Assembly: GCA_031771865.1 (NCBI GenBank)
Contig: JASISA010000009.1
Location: 2,046,001-2,110,000 of the forward strand
Reading direction: 5' to 3'
From: Nothophaeocryptopus gaeumannii
Taxonomy: Eukaryota; Ascomycota; Dothideomycetes; Mycosphaerellales; Mycosphaerellaceae
DNA: 64,000 nt
Shown here: piece by piece, positions 12,468 through 22,073 of the stretch
Position numbering within the stretch: the first letter of the stretch is position 1
How the letters are laid out: every line of letters starts with the position of its first letter
Notes under the pieces: generated by a model
What the model saw: only the letters and a program-made list of their open reading frames with translations
Told to the model about the DNA's origin: nothing
Database searches by the model: none
Position numbers and translations under genes: made by a program

Positions 12468-12962
12468 GAGATTGTCCGTGATGGTTCTTTTTTTCTTTTG
12501 TTTGGTAGGTTCAGAGGTTAATGTTATTTCCTATAATGTGTATTGGTATAGCAGAAGCTATGTGCGAATTTACTTTGTGAGCTGCATTATTTCTTAACCC
12601 TTGATATTTTGTGGTTATACCTTGTGAACTTTTACCTGATACGAGACATCGGTAGCGGTAGAAATGACAAGTGTGAGGTGTACTTTTCAGCATGCAAAGG
12701 TGCAGGCTCAGCCGAGCTGACTCAGCTGGTGGACTTCAGCTATGACATGCACGTGACATGCTAGACCAGTCTTTGCTAGATTGAGCATTTTCCCAATGCG
12801 GCTGTTCTCTACTTCACCTTTCCATGTCGCTCAGCCAGGGTAGGAAAGTCCTTCTGAAAAGCCGAGACTTCTGTGTCAATCAGCCGCTAGACTACTTCGA
12901 TTTCAGTCCACACCCATCTCCTGGGGCTCAGGCTCTGGCTTTGAACGGAAGAACTGTTCAGG
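12468..12962. other. Intergenic region between STAND gene and regulator-like gene
   Basis: A T-rich 3' end for the upstream gene, then a presumptive promoter. The only notable element is the 13-bp palindrome at 12715-12727, listed separately. Confidence 0.5.
12715..12727. promoter_or_regulatory. Perfect palindromic AP-1/CPC1-type site
   Basis: The bases AGCTGACTCAGCT form a perfect inverted repeat around a central C, enclosing the TGACTCA core bound by fungal bZIP factors of the Gcn4/CPC1 and AP-1 classes. It lies 236 bases upstream of the ATG at 12963. Binding is inferred from sequence only. Confidence 0.4.
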
Positions 12963-14621
12963 ATGCTCACCTGGGTCAACTGTAGTGGCAACAGGGGCGA
13001 CAATGACATCGAGACGCAATACGCGATACGGTCTGTGGCCATGCGCGACTTCCGGCGAAGGCAACGTGAGGCATGGTCCGCTGAGTTCGACCAGCGGAAA
13101 GCCCAGGGAGCACTCAATAAGCCAAACGAGTCCAACCCGACGCTCCGAGTGCTGCTTCCGAAGACTGCTTCCAAGAGGATGCAGAACGTCAATGCAAACC
13201 GGAACGAATCAAGCCCAAGTTCGAACACGGATAACAATTCAGATAATCTCTGCACGCGGCGACAAAAAGGCTTCACCTTGTCCTACATCAGCAACCGCAA
13301 AGTGGACAGAGTATCAGCCTTCAGCACTTTTCTCGACATGTTCCTCCCCAAAAGGCTCCGCACGGAAGTCACTGGGCCAACATGGTGGTTGATTCACCTA
13401 ATGGATAACGTTGTATCGACAGCACTGTTGCAAAACTGCGTAGACGCCATATGCTTATCTCAAATCGGCGCAAAGCATGGCGACCAAGCTTTACAAGTTC
13501 GAGGATCTGAGCATTACAGCGCAGCCCTTCGGCTTCTTCGCTGGGAGCTAGAGAAACCCGAGAAGTCACGCCAGCACTGTTCAGGGTCGTTGCTCATTGT
13601 GATGCGCCTTGCAGGCGTGTATGAGCGTCTCAATCGTCGTAAAGGCTGGCGTACGCATGCAAGCGGCGCTTCAAAGTTTCTCATGGCCATGGGACCACAC
13701 GCCGTCAGCCAGCGCTACAATCAGATGGTGTTTCATTCCGTTAGACACTTCGCCATCAATGTTGGTCTTGCCTGCCGAGTCCCGATCCCGTTCGCTCGAT
13801 GCGTATGGCTTGATAACACAGCATCTTTGGCCTTGACGGACCCTTACGTTGCGCTATACGACGTTGCCGTCCACGTACCTGCTGTTCTCCAATCAGCCGA
13901 CGCACTGACCGAGTCTTGTGACTACGCTGCAGGATCTAGGGATATCACAAAACGAGTCCGTCATCTCCAGGCGCAGTTGGCTGTATGGGAGAATATTTGG
14001 CAGCCAGAAGAGCCAGCGTACACCACAATCGACCTTACCGCCTTTCCGAACTTCCACTTGGTCTGTGGCCCGGGCCTATTCAAAATATGCTACTCCTTCC
14101 CACACGCACAATCCTGCACTTTGCATCAGATATACTGGCTCTGCAGCTTACTGCTTGATCAAACCCTACTGGACTTACACTTCAGAACTGGTAACGTCAG
14201 CGACTTGAGAGAAGGAAATACGGATCTATCACTTCTCACGGAAAACGACGTCAAGACCATCAAAGTTAATGCATTTACGACTGCTATTCACCTCTGTCGA
14301 TCCATGCCCTACCCCACCGAGCCTGAGCCTGGTGGACCGATTCGATGTCCAGTGTGGCTTTCTTTCGTTTTGGAGCCATTCTTTAGCCGGCATGGCTATG
14401 TACGAGAGGCAGAGTGGTGCAGAAATGTCTCTTCTACGCTAGAGAAGATAGAAGCTATCTTCACGGCGGATTCAGATGCTGATAGTGATTTCAGCTTGGT
14501 CGCGCCCTTTGGCTTTGATGATTGGGTGCCGAGTCGCTCGTTTATGCTGGAATTTAAGAGGAATGTGGCTTCGAATGGGGAGATATTGGTTGAGATTCCG
14601 CAAAGCAGTCGAGGCTGTTGA
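12963..14621 (+). CDS. Fungal transcription factor-like protein (Zn2Cys6-associated C-terminal domain) without visible zinc cluster
   Basis: 552 residues in one open frame. The N-terminus has a basic RRRQRE stretch near residues 31-36 after an IRSVAMRDF segment. The middle contains a GSEHYSAALRLL-type helix, and LLIVMRLAGVYERL follows. This layout matches the large helical regulatory domain found C-terminal to fungal Zn2Cys6 DNA-binding domains (the 'fungal-specific transcription factor domain 2' group). No CxxCxxxxxxC zinc cluster is present in this frame or clearly in the 400 bases upstream. Members of this group without the DNA-binding domain are common in ascomycetes. The ATG at 12963 is the first in frame; an upstream exon cannot be excluded. 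The gene ends 47 bases before the convergent stop of the first BTB gene. Confidence 0.65.
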   Translation: MLTWVNCSGNRGDNDIETQYAIRSVAMRDFRRRQREAWSAEFDQRKAQGALNKPNESNPTLRVLLPKTASKRMQNVNANRNESSPSSNTDNNSDNLCTRRQKGFTLSYISNRKVDRVSAFSTFLDMFLPKRLRTEVTGPTWWLIHLMDNVVSTALLQNCVDAICLSQIGAKHGDQALQVRGSEHYSAALRLLRWELEKPEKSRQHCSGSLLIVMRLAGVYERLNRRKGWRTHASGASKFLMAMGPHAVSQRYNQMVFHSVRHFAINVGLACRVPIPFARCVWLDNTASLALTDPYVALYDVAVHVPAVLQSADALTESCDYAAGSRDITKRVRHLQAQLAVWENIWQPEEPAYTTIDLTAFPNFHLVCGPGLFKICYSFPHAQSCTLHQIYWLCSLLLDQTLLDLHFRTGNVSDLREGNTDLSLLTENDVKTIKVNAFTTAIHLCRSMPYPTEPEPGGPIRCPVWLSFVLEPFFSRHGYVREAEWCRNVSSTLEKIEAIFTADSDADSDFSLVAPFGFDDWVPSRSFMLEFKRNVASNGEILVEIPQSSRGC

Positions 14622-14668
14622 ATGCCTTCGGGCCCTGTGCAATTCGCGACCATCTCGTTACGCTGCTT

Positions 14669-15957
14669 CTACCAGCACTGCTCCCAATAGCCGGGGTGGT
14701 TGGTCTCGTGGACAACATCGAACTGCTCCATGATGTCGGTCCAGGTGCGTTCGCCCCATTCTTCCGCGGCGTCTGCGTCCTCTGTGTCCCGCCAGCCGCG
14801 AGTATGGCTTTGCCGACATTCTTTGTTCCGAATGCAGTCAAGACAGACGCCTTGTACCATACCGTCCACTCTTCGGCGACGGGTGCTCAGATTTCGAATA
14901 GCTGGAGCATTGAGGTAATGCGTCTCGGGCACCATGCTTGCAATGCTCACGAGGGAGCCGTTACTATTTCGACGACGGGGCTGAGGCGATGGCAGGGCCC
15001 ATCCGTGGTTGTCGTAGGGGACATAATCAGTGGGACCCTTGTACGGCTTTTGCGTCACCGCCTTCTCTTCCGTAGAGATCGTCGGGATCTCCACGCTCTC
15101 CAAGCTATTGAGTAACACATTGAGATTACGCTGGGTGAAAGCCACGGGCCAGACGTGGTGCTCCTTGAGCTTCGCGATGAAGTCGTTGACAAGGTCATGC
15201 TTGGAACTGAGGGAGTGCTTGGCCGCGACTTCGCACGCGGTTCGCAACTGCTCGACAAGCTCGGTGACTTGCGATGCGCACTCCTGGCGCGCGATGCTTT
15301 GCTGATTGAACAGCGACACCAACAAGCCCGCAGGAAGAAGCTCAAGGCATCGCTTCCCAAAGTGCTTGGCCTGCAGCATCGGGTGGAAGAGGACAAGCTC
15401 TTGCGTGAAATGCCGGAAATGACGAGGCTGGTCCAGAAGAGCCGCGGCAGTAGCGAGGTAGTCGAGAGGATACTCGTACTCTTCTTTGAACTTCGTCTTG
15501 TCCCGCCAATACCGCTGGAGCAGCGCATCACTCGGAAACCGCGGCGCCTCGACACAATCATACTTGTCAGCCAGAATCGCCAATTCCAGCATCGCAGCGG
15601 TCGAAAGAAGCTTCTCGTCCTTTTCATGTGGATCGAGATGATGTAGCAGCCGGCACATCTGCTTCATCGCAGTCGGCGGGTCTGTGACAGCGATCTCGTG
15701 TGGTTCGGTTGGGCTTCGCTTGCTGCCGGTCGAGCCTTCGGCGAACTTCTTGCTGAAGAGCGCGCGGAAGACTTGGCTGCTCATTGAGAGGATGCATGAT
15801 GAGACGCGGAAGTTCTGTGTTGGTGCGTAGTGGTCGTTGACGATGAGGATGATGTCGCCGAAGGGGCAGATTTCTTGCTCGATTGGGGTGAAGAGGTTTG
15901 TGATGTCCAAACTGGTGCGCTGTTGACGTATGCGACGTTGCCGGTTGCGGCGCTCAT
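14669..15957 (-). CDS. BTB/POZ domain protein 1 of tandem array, 5' end problematic
   Basis: About 413 residues in the main frame, read from 15910 downward. The BTB core begins GDIILIVND and continues FRVSSCILSMSSQVFRALF, FAEG, MCRLLHHLD and LADKYDCVEAPRF. A helical extension follows, then an Arg/Ser linker and a C-terminal CLDC-x5-CRQSH motif (C-x2-C-x5-C-x3-H). A Trp-rich tail ends YWEQCW. No ATG opens this frame before the BTB core: the frame's first codon at 15910 is TTG. A well-placed ATG at 15955-15957 is in a frame offset by one base, and the only GT-AG pair between them would give a 25-nt intron. A one-base indel is therefore likely, or an unrecognised start. BTB proteins usually act as dimerising adaptors, often for Cullin-3 ligases. 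No Kelch or MATH domain is present here. Confidence 0.72.
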
Positions 15958-16290
15958 GGCTGTTATGTCAGCGATGGTGGATAGTGGGTGAAGGGAGTGC
16001 GATGGAAGGGAAGAAAGTCAAGGTATAGTTAAGATGCGTTTGCTGCTGCGCACGGGCACGCGAGGTGAGATTGTGCGGCTGGCATGTGAAGACTAGCTAA
16101 TGATTGCAGCCCATCACAAGCCTCAAAGCAGTCGGTTCCGTCTCAGAGCATTCCAGATCTGGTTCTCTGGACCCAATCTTGTCGCAATTCTGGGAGTCTG
16201 GAGTCTGGCTGCTCAATTTTCGCCTGATCAGTTCGATCTCCGATGATCTTGCTGGGTGAGCGCGCCGGCCTCTCTGTGTCCGTCTCCTTT
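15958..16290. other. Short intergenic spacer between BTB1 and BTB2
   Basis: It holds the BTB1 promoter and the end of BTB2 (both minus strand). Nothing else is recognisable. Confidence 0.5.
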
Positions 16291-17567
16291 TCACCAAGCA
16301 TCCTCCCACCATGCTGGCTCTCCGACTGCTCTTGTCACACGTTTCCAGCTCATGGGAGCGCTCACCCACTCCCTCCCAACGAAGCAATCGACAGCAATCA
16401 TGTCCGTATGAATTGCTCTCATCCGCTCTTCCTTCCACCCCTGCTTATGCTCGATTCGACATCCTCCTACCTCATCAACGTCGCCCTTGATGCAGTCAAA
16501 GCAGATGCCCAGTGCACATTCCCGGACGTTCTTCGCAGCGTCTATCAAGTCGGTCTGCCGTACCACAGACTCCTTGCTCACGCCACTAAACGACTGCTTG
16601 CAATCAAGCTTGTGCCAGCCGCCGCTGTCAGCGCCGCCTATGACAGCTACCCTGAACTCCTGGACATGGCCGCCGTTTGCGATCCGATCCTGCAGCAGGT
16701 CTTGGCAGCCGCACCAGATCCCATCGGGCATCAGATGTGGAAGGTCGGCATCCTCAGTCAATTTCTTGAGAAGGCTAGATACCGTGACCTTCGTGTCGGT
16801 GAAATCGATTGGAAAGAGACCCCGATCCTGGAGAGGATCCACGAGTATCCCTGTAAGGCAATGCTTGTCCAGCTTGGTAGCGACAGTGGAGAAGTCTTTG
16901 ACGAGAGTACCGACGTGTCGCAAGAGGATGTTGCGCACGGCTTGCTGCTGCGCAGTGAGGGTGCTGATGAGCTTGGGCGGTAAGAAGTCCTCGCTCTTTG
17001 CCTGGAAGCATTCGGGGCGGATGTAGCTGGAATGAAGAACTAAGCGCTTTGTGAGATCGCGGAAGTGCTCCGGCTGGTCGAGGATGTATGCAGCGGCGGC
17101 GTTGTCGAAGTCTTCGGATGTGCAAAGACCAGTCTCCGCCGTGGATCGTGCGACATCGTCAAAGATGCCTCTGATCGGGAAGCGGACCGCCTCAACGCAG
17201 TCATACTTGTCGGAGAGAATGGCAAGATCGAGGAGGTCGATCTTCTTCGCATTTGGTCCCTCGCTCTCATACGGCGACTGATGACGAAGCAGTCGACAGA
17301 GGACCTTCATAGCCTGCGGATCATCTCGATCTTAATCTCTTTCTGGCTCTCACCCAGCTTCGTCTGGCCTTCAGCATACTTCTTGCTGGAAAGGGCTTTG
17401 AAGACTGGCGAGACCATTGCAAGGACGCACGAGGACACGCGGAGCTTGATTGTACGGTGGAGATTCTCGTCTGCCACGAGCGCGATATCGCCGAAGAGGG
17501 CCTCGAGGGAGGTGAGCGACTCGAGGTTGATGTCAGTGCTGTCTGTGGGCGGCGATAGGGTCGCCAT
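16291..17567 (-). pseudogene. BTB/POZ domain protein 2 of tandem array, single-base frameshift in BTB core
   Basis: Two overlapping frames together make one BTB protein of about 425 residues. The first (17567 to about 17320) starts at an ATG and carries FGDIALVAD, LRVSSCVLAMVSPVF and KKYAEG, then goes out of frame after KEIKIE. The second frame resumes with DDPQAMKVLCRLLRH (ATG of that stretch at 17310), DKYDCVEAVRFP and a helical extension, and ends with CFDC-x10-CRIEH and a tail WWEDAW. Comparison with BTB1 shows the two halves should be continuous. One G appears to be missing near 17317-17321, and no usable intron covers the break. Gene tail and motif spacing resemble BTB1 more than BTB3 or BTB4. 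A sequence error or genuine inactivation are equally possible from this sequence alone. Confidence 0.68.
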
Positions 17568-18428
17568 CGTGTATGTAGCGGCGAGTTGAGGGTCAGAGGA
17601 AGCGATGTGTGCTTAGAGGTACGAGGTTGTGAGGATGTATGTGCAGTGTAAGTAGACAAGACGCCGACGAGGTTTTGGATATTGGCAGCTTCCAGCGGGA
17701 CGCACAGACTTCCAGCCGCTCCTGCATGCATGTGAAAGACGCACATCTGCGGTGTGCGTTGGTCTGGTTATAAGCTACATTGGCCAACAAAAATCCTTTG
17801 GTTATATGTCTTTTATTGGACTCTGGCATGCGTATACACTGGCGGGTCTAGCTCGTCAAGGGGCCCGCGTCGGTATATTAACTTCACAAGTGTTTGCTGT
17901 CTCCTTAGAGGCGCAGATACCACGATGCTACCAGGGTCACCGGCGAAAGTTCATGAACTCTCTAAGTGGCAGTGTAAGTATTTCTCAAACAACAGCCACC
18001 TCGAGCTACATCATTAACATGCAGATAGATTAGCATTCTGTTCAAGGCCTCATGCAGTGGTCAACCATAGGTAATCTTGTAGCAACGCTTGAAAAGGCAA
18101 GGTGCCCTTCATTTATGCTCACAGGGTGCTCTGGCTTCACGCAAGCGTAATCTTTGTCAAAGGAGAAAGTGCGTTGTGGCGTTGTACTCATGCGTTCAAT
18201 ACAAAGCCATTTTCTTGCAATGTAGGCGCCTGGCTGCGCGCTGATGCAAGACGCTTTAGTCACTACCTACGATAGTTCGCGTATTCAATTAAAACACCCA
18301 AGATAACTCAGGCTTGGTCCTCGGCCCCGTGTCAACTAGCTCGGTACTGAGGAGTCCGCGGTCTTTGATTCGACAGTCTCCGAGTGCGCCTCATGCCCAC
18401 CGCAGCAATCCCAGAGATTGCAAAGCGC
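17568..18428. other. Intergenic region between BTB2 and BTB3
   Basis: More AT-rich than its surroundings. No open frame with domain support was seen on either strand. It must include the BTB2 promoter. Confidence 0.5.
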
Positions 18429-19432
18429 TCAGTGCCTCAGTCTGCATCCCTCCGAGGCATCGCCACTGACTCGCTCCGCCTTCACGCAGTCCAGACAAAG
18501 TCCCACGCATTTCTTGCGAATGCTCGATATCGTCTTATGGAAGTCTTTTGAAGTCGCTGGAGCTGTGTGCCAACCATGAGTCAGCTCGCATGGAGCGATG
18601 GAGCTGGACTCATTCCACTTTGGGAGTGAGATATGTCTTAGCCCATCAAAAGCTGTACCCAACGTCGCATCTGGCTTAGTGAGTTCCGAGAGCTTTTGAT
18701 TGACGAGAATAGACATTTGACCCGCCCATTTGTCCCGTCTATCGCACGTAGTTGCCGCGCAAGGGCTTCGCATGAGCTGGATGACAGCGCTTGTCAGGTT
18801 TTGCACCAGCTGATGACGTCGAGCTTCTAAAGTGACTTCTGATAATTAGCTATCGGAGAATCTTGGGGGTGTCTTCGACGGAACTTACACATCGCAGGGA
18901 GCGTGAGAACTTGATTGCAGCCAGGGAACGACTCTGCGGAAGCGAGCGACCCTTTAGCTCGTGTCATGATCTGCTTGGTATAGCACTCAAAAAGAGTAGA
19001 CGTGTCGAAGAAGTAAGTCGCAGACGTGAGATGTAGCAGATCCGCGTCCTCGACTTCGGCCGACTCGCTGGGGAAAAGCTCCGCCAATACTAATCGGAGT
19101 GGCTTGACGCAGCCGTACTTGTCAACAATGACGGCAAGAGCATGCAGCTTCTCTGGAACCGGCTTTTTGACCTCTTCATATCTTGAGTGCAAGATCCTGC
19201 ACAGCATGGTCATGGCCTCTGGATCATCATCTTCAAGTGTGATGTCCTGGCCAGTGTTTGCCGCCGAGCCTTCTGCGAATCGCGGGCCGAAGAGCGTCTT
19301 GAAATACTCGGATGCGAAGGAGAGGATGTGCTTGGAGACGTGAAGGCGGACTTGCGGGCTTTCGCGACCAACGAGGAGCTTGGTCTCGCCGCCGAGATTG
19401 ACGTCAACGGGTGCGGCCATCCTGCGCTGCAT
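18429..19432 (-). CDS. BTB/POZ domain protein 3 of tandem array
   Basis: Two exons (19432-18889 and 18835-18429) give 316 residues, or 312 if the in-frame second ATG at 19420 is used. The BTB core shows ETKLLVG, VSKHILSFASEYFKTLF, FAEGS, DDPEAMTMLCRILH and VDKYGCVKPLRL. The 53-nt intron begins GTAAGT and ends CAGAAG. Splicing to the AAG keeps the frame and gives FTLEARRH, which aligns with LTIEGKRAA in BTB4; splicing to the CAG would create an immediate TAA. The protein ends exactly at the last histidine of CLDC-x13-CRLRH. It lacks the Trp-rich tail of BTB1 and BTB2. The intron position and phase match BTB4, so BTB3 and BTB4 are likely sister duplicates. The role is inferred only as a dimerising adaptor. 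Confidence 0.75.
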
Positions 19433-19854
19433 CAGTCAAGTGTAATTCTCGATGCAGGTGGTTCGGATGAGTACCTTGAGAGTGGTGGCCACGGCGCTCA
19501 AAGATGTCGCGACCGCGTGGTGAAAAGCAATGTGAGAAGAGAGAAAGTCAGAGAAAGAAAAGAAGTGAAGCAAATGGAACAAACGTCGTTGACAAACGCT
19601 GCGCGGCAATGCCCGCTTCGCGCATGTGACGCGAATCTACGCCTGCCCTTAGGCACACCAGCAGCCATTGACACTAGCCCCTATGCTCTGGTGCTGTAGT
19701 ACTTTACTTCGCATCTCTCATAGCACTTCAGCGCATGCCAAAGGACGTCTTTCGCACCTGACTCAAGCTGCTGTCTCGGAAGCGATCCGGCAAGTCATTT
19801 CTGCCGGCACTTTGATATTTGCAAACAGCGGGCGAAACGTATAATGTGATGTCC
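19433..19854. other. Spacer between BTB3 and BTB4
   Basis: Promoter region of BTB3 on the minus strand. No other feature was recognised. Confidence 0.5.
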
Positions 19855-20928
19855 TCAATGAGAGATCCTGCACCCTTCCGTGGCGTTGTTGCCAGTCCTG
19901 TCAGCTTTCACGCAATCCAAGCAGAGCCCGATGCATCGATCGCGAATCTTCTGTATACCCTCCTGCAGGGTGGCATCGGTGACAGCTGGACCATGAAAGA
20001 ACCCGCATGGTACCGGCACATAGAATGGCTCCTCGCATCTAATAGTCGTGAGCTTGGCGAGAAGAGTCTCTACAGAGGTTTTGTTGTTAACGCGATCGAG
20101 TCCAGCGGCGCGAATCTGATGGCTTGTGCGGATGAGCCGCCCATCAGTGTACTGACAGACGTGATAAGGGCCCCCAGGACACGTTGACCGAGTGAGAGAG
20201 CAAATGAGTGAGATCGTAGCAGCGTAGGCAGCAGCCCTCTTGCCTTCGATGGTCACTGGTACCGAATTAGCTGTTGAACAAGGACATTACGGGTTTCGTT
20301 GGCATAGAGACTTACACCAAGCCAGAGCAGGAATCCGTCGAGCTTCCTCTGTCGAACCAATGAACGTGATTGTTCTATGACTGCGAAATACCAGAGTCGA
20401 AGTGTACTTCTCGAACAAGACCGGTTGGTCGAACAGGTACGCAGCAACGATCAGGTCTCTCAGGGGCATGCCGTTACTCGTAGTCGTTGTATCTTGCGGC
20501 AGGAGCGAGCCGACCGTAAGGCGCACAGCCTCCATACATCCGTACTCATCGGTGACAGTGGCGAGTGACAACAGCTCCGCGGGAGTGAGCCCAGTAGACG
20601 CATCGTAGCGCATGTGCAAGATTCTGCACAGAAGTACCGCAGCTGTTTGCAACTCGGTCTGCAGCTCGAAACGCGAGACCTGGGCATCCCTCTCTTCGGC
20701 GTTCTCAAGTTTGATGCGCTTGTTCGCTGGGTTGCCTTCGACGTCGCGCTTCATCGTTTGGGCCGGCGGGGAGAAGAGATTCTTGAAGAAGGCTGACGCC
20801 AGCGACAGGTGCGGGACCGACACCAAGAGGCAGACCTGGTCTCCAGGCAGACCGACCATTAGTTCCGTGTCACCGGCAAGGTCGATAGTCTCCAAGGTCA
20901 CTTCGACGTCTTCGCTGTTGCCCGCCAT
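19855..20928 (-). CDS. BTB/POZ domain protein 4 of tandem array
   Basis: Two exons (20928-20316 and 20255-19855) give 337 residues. The 60-nt intron (GTAAGT to CCAG) is phase 1, at the same place as in BTB3. The BTB core runs TELMVG, LLVSVPHLSLASAFFKNLF, then an insertion with a basic KRxx...KRIKLE segment that resembles a bipartite nuclear signal. LLCRILHMRYD, TDEYGCMEAVRL and VAAYLFDQP follow. The C-terminus is CLDC-x13-CRISH, stopping directly at the histidine as in BTB3. The overall gene shape (BTB, helical extension, terminal Cys/His motif) is shared by all four copies. The conserved terminal cysteines and histidine suggest bound metal, but no named zinc-binding family was recognised. 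Confidence 0.75.
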
Positions 20929-21088
20929 GTTTGCGTGTACGCAGTATGTTGTGTCGTATGTTGCTGTGTTGATGAGCGAGAAAAGGACAAGTCGAGAATG
21001 ATTTGAGGGTTGAAGTCACGCGAGCTTGGCGTAGTTGAGAGTGGAAGGTGCAGGTCAAGGTGGTTGGGAAGTCGCGATACAAACGTGC

Positions 21089-21837
21089 CTACCTGGCGTT
21101 CTTTACAATATTCTGCACCATCTTCTCCAACATCGCACCTCCAGTGCCACTGCTCCCCTCAAAGTACGCGGCCACACTCTTCTCGACGTACTTGCCCACC
21201 ATGTCCACTTCGACATTGACATCCTCGCCCTTTGCCTTCTTGGCCATGACGACCTTCTCCTGCGTGTACGCGATGAGCATAATCTCCCACCACCCCTCAG
21301 CATCATCCACCGCCGTGACGGTCAGCGACGCTCCGTCGAGTGTCACATAGCCTTTCTCCACAATGTACCGCAACACGCTCTTATCCCTGGGCTGCAGGCG
21401 GAACGTCACCGCATTCCCATCAGGTTTCTTCTCCGCGATACTCGCAACGGTATCAACATGCCCTTGCACAAAGTGTCCTCCCATCTTCGTTGTCGCACTA
21501 ACAGCTCTTTCCAAATTCATCCCACTGCCCTCCTTCAACTTTCCCAAATTCGTCCTCCGTAGCGTCTCAGGCGACACGCCGACCTTGAATTCATCTTTTC
21601 CAAATTCGGTAACAGTCAAGCACGTCCCGTTGATGCTGATACTGTCACCAAGATTGCAGTCGCCCAGAATATCCGCCGCACCGCTGATGGTCAGGGAAGT
21701 ACCTCCACCACCGCTGGAGGAGTCATCGAGCTCAACGAGCTTGGACACGGCTGGCCGGATGTCAGCGCAGCGTTCTACAGCAAGCAACAAACGAAGCGAG
21801 ACGTACTTCCGATGGTCTCTACGATGCCCGTGAACAT
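21089..21837 (-). CDS. RIB5: Riboflavin synthase, alpha subunit
   Basis: Two exons (21837-21807 and 21750-21089), with a 56-nt intron starting GTACGT and ending GCCAG, give 230 residues. The first exon encodes the hallmark MFTGIVETIG start. The protein has two lumazine-binding barrels. The first includes GDSISINGTCLTV; the second starts at MGGHFVQGHVDT near residue 100 and includes DGASLTV. The length fits the family (about 200-240). It catalyses dismutation of 6,7-dimethyl-8-ribityllumazine to riboflavin as a trimer. A Ser/Gly-rich loop insertion near residues 20-28 is unusual but common in fungal copies. It is divergently transcribed from the neighbouring CoA-transferase, with the two ATGs 236 bases apart. 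Confidence 0.95.
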
Positions 21838-22073
21838 CTTTGACGATGGTTGTGTATTTTAGATGGAATGAAGTGAGGTCCAGCAAGCGTCATGCACATT
21901 CACTTCCCGGGAGCGCCGATCTCGGCAGATCGGCAGGAACGACCGAGGCGCGAATCGAGCGGTAGACGACTCCGAGGCTTGCCAGTATCGACGACACATG
22001 CATACAATATGTGTGGAAGTCTCTGTTGATTATATACAGTTGATCTTGGAATACAGCCCGATATAGATGCAAA

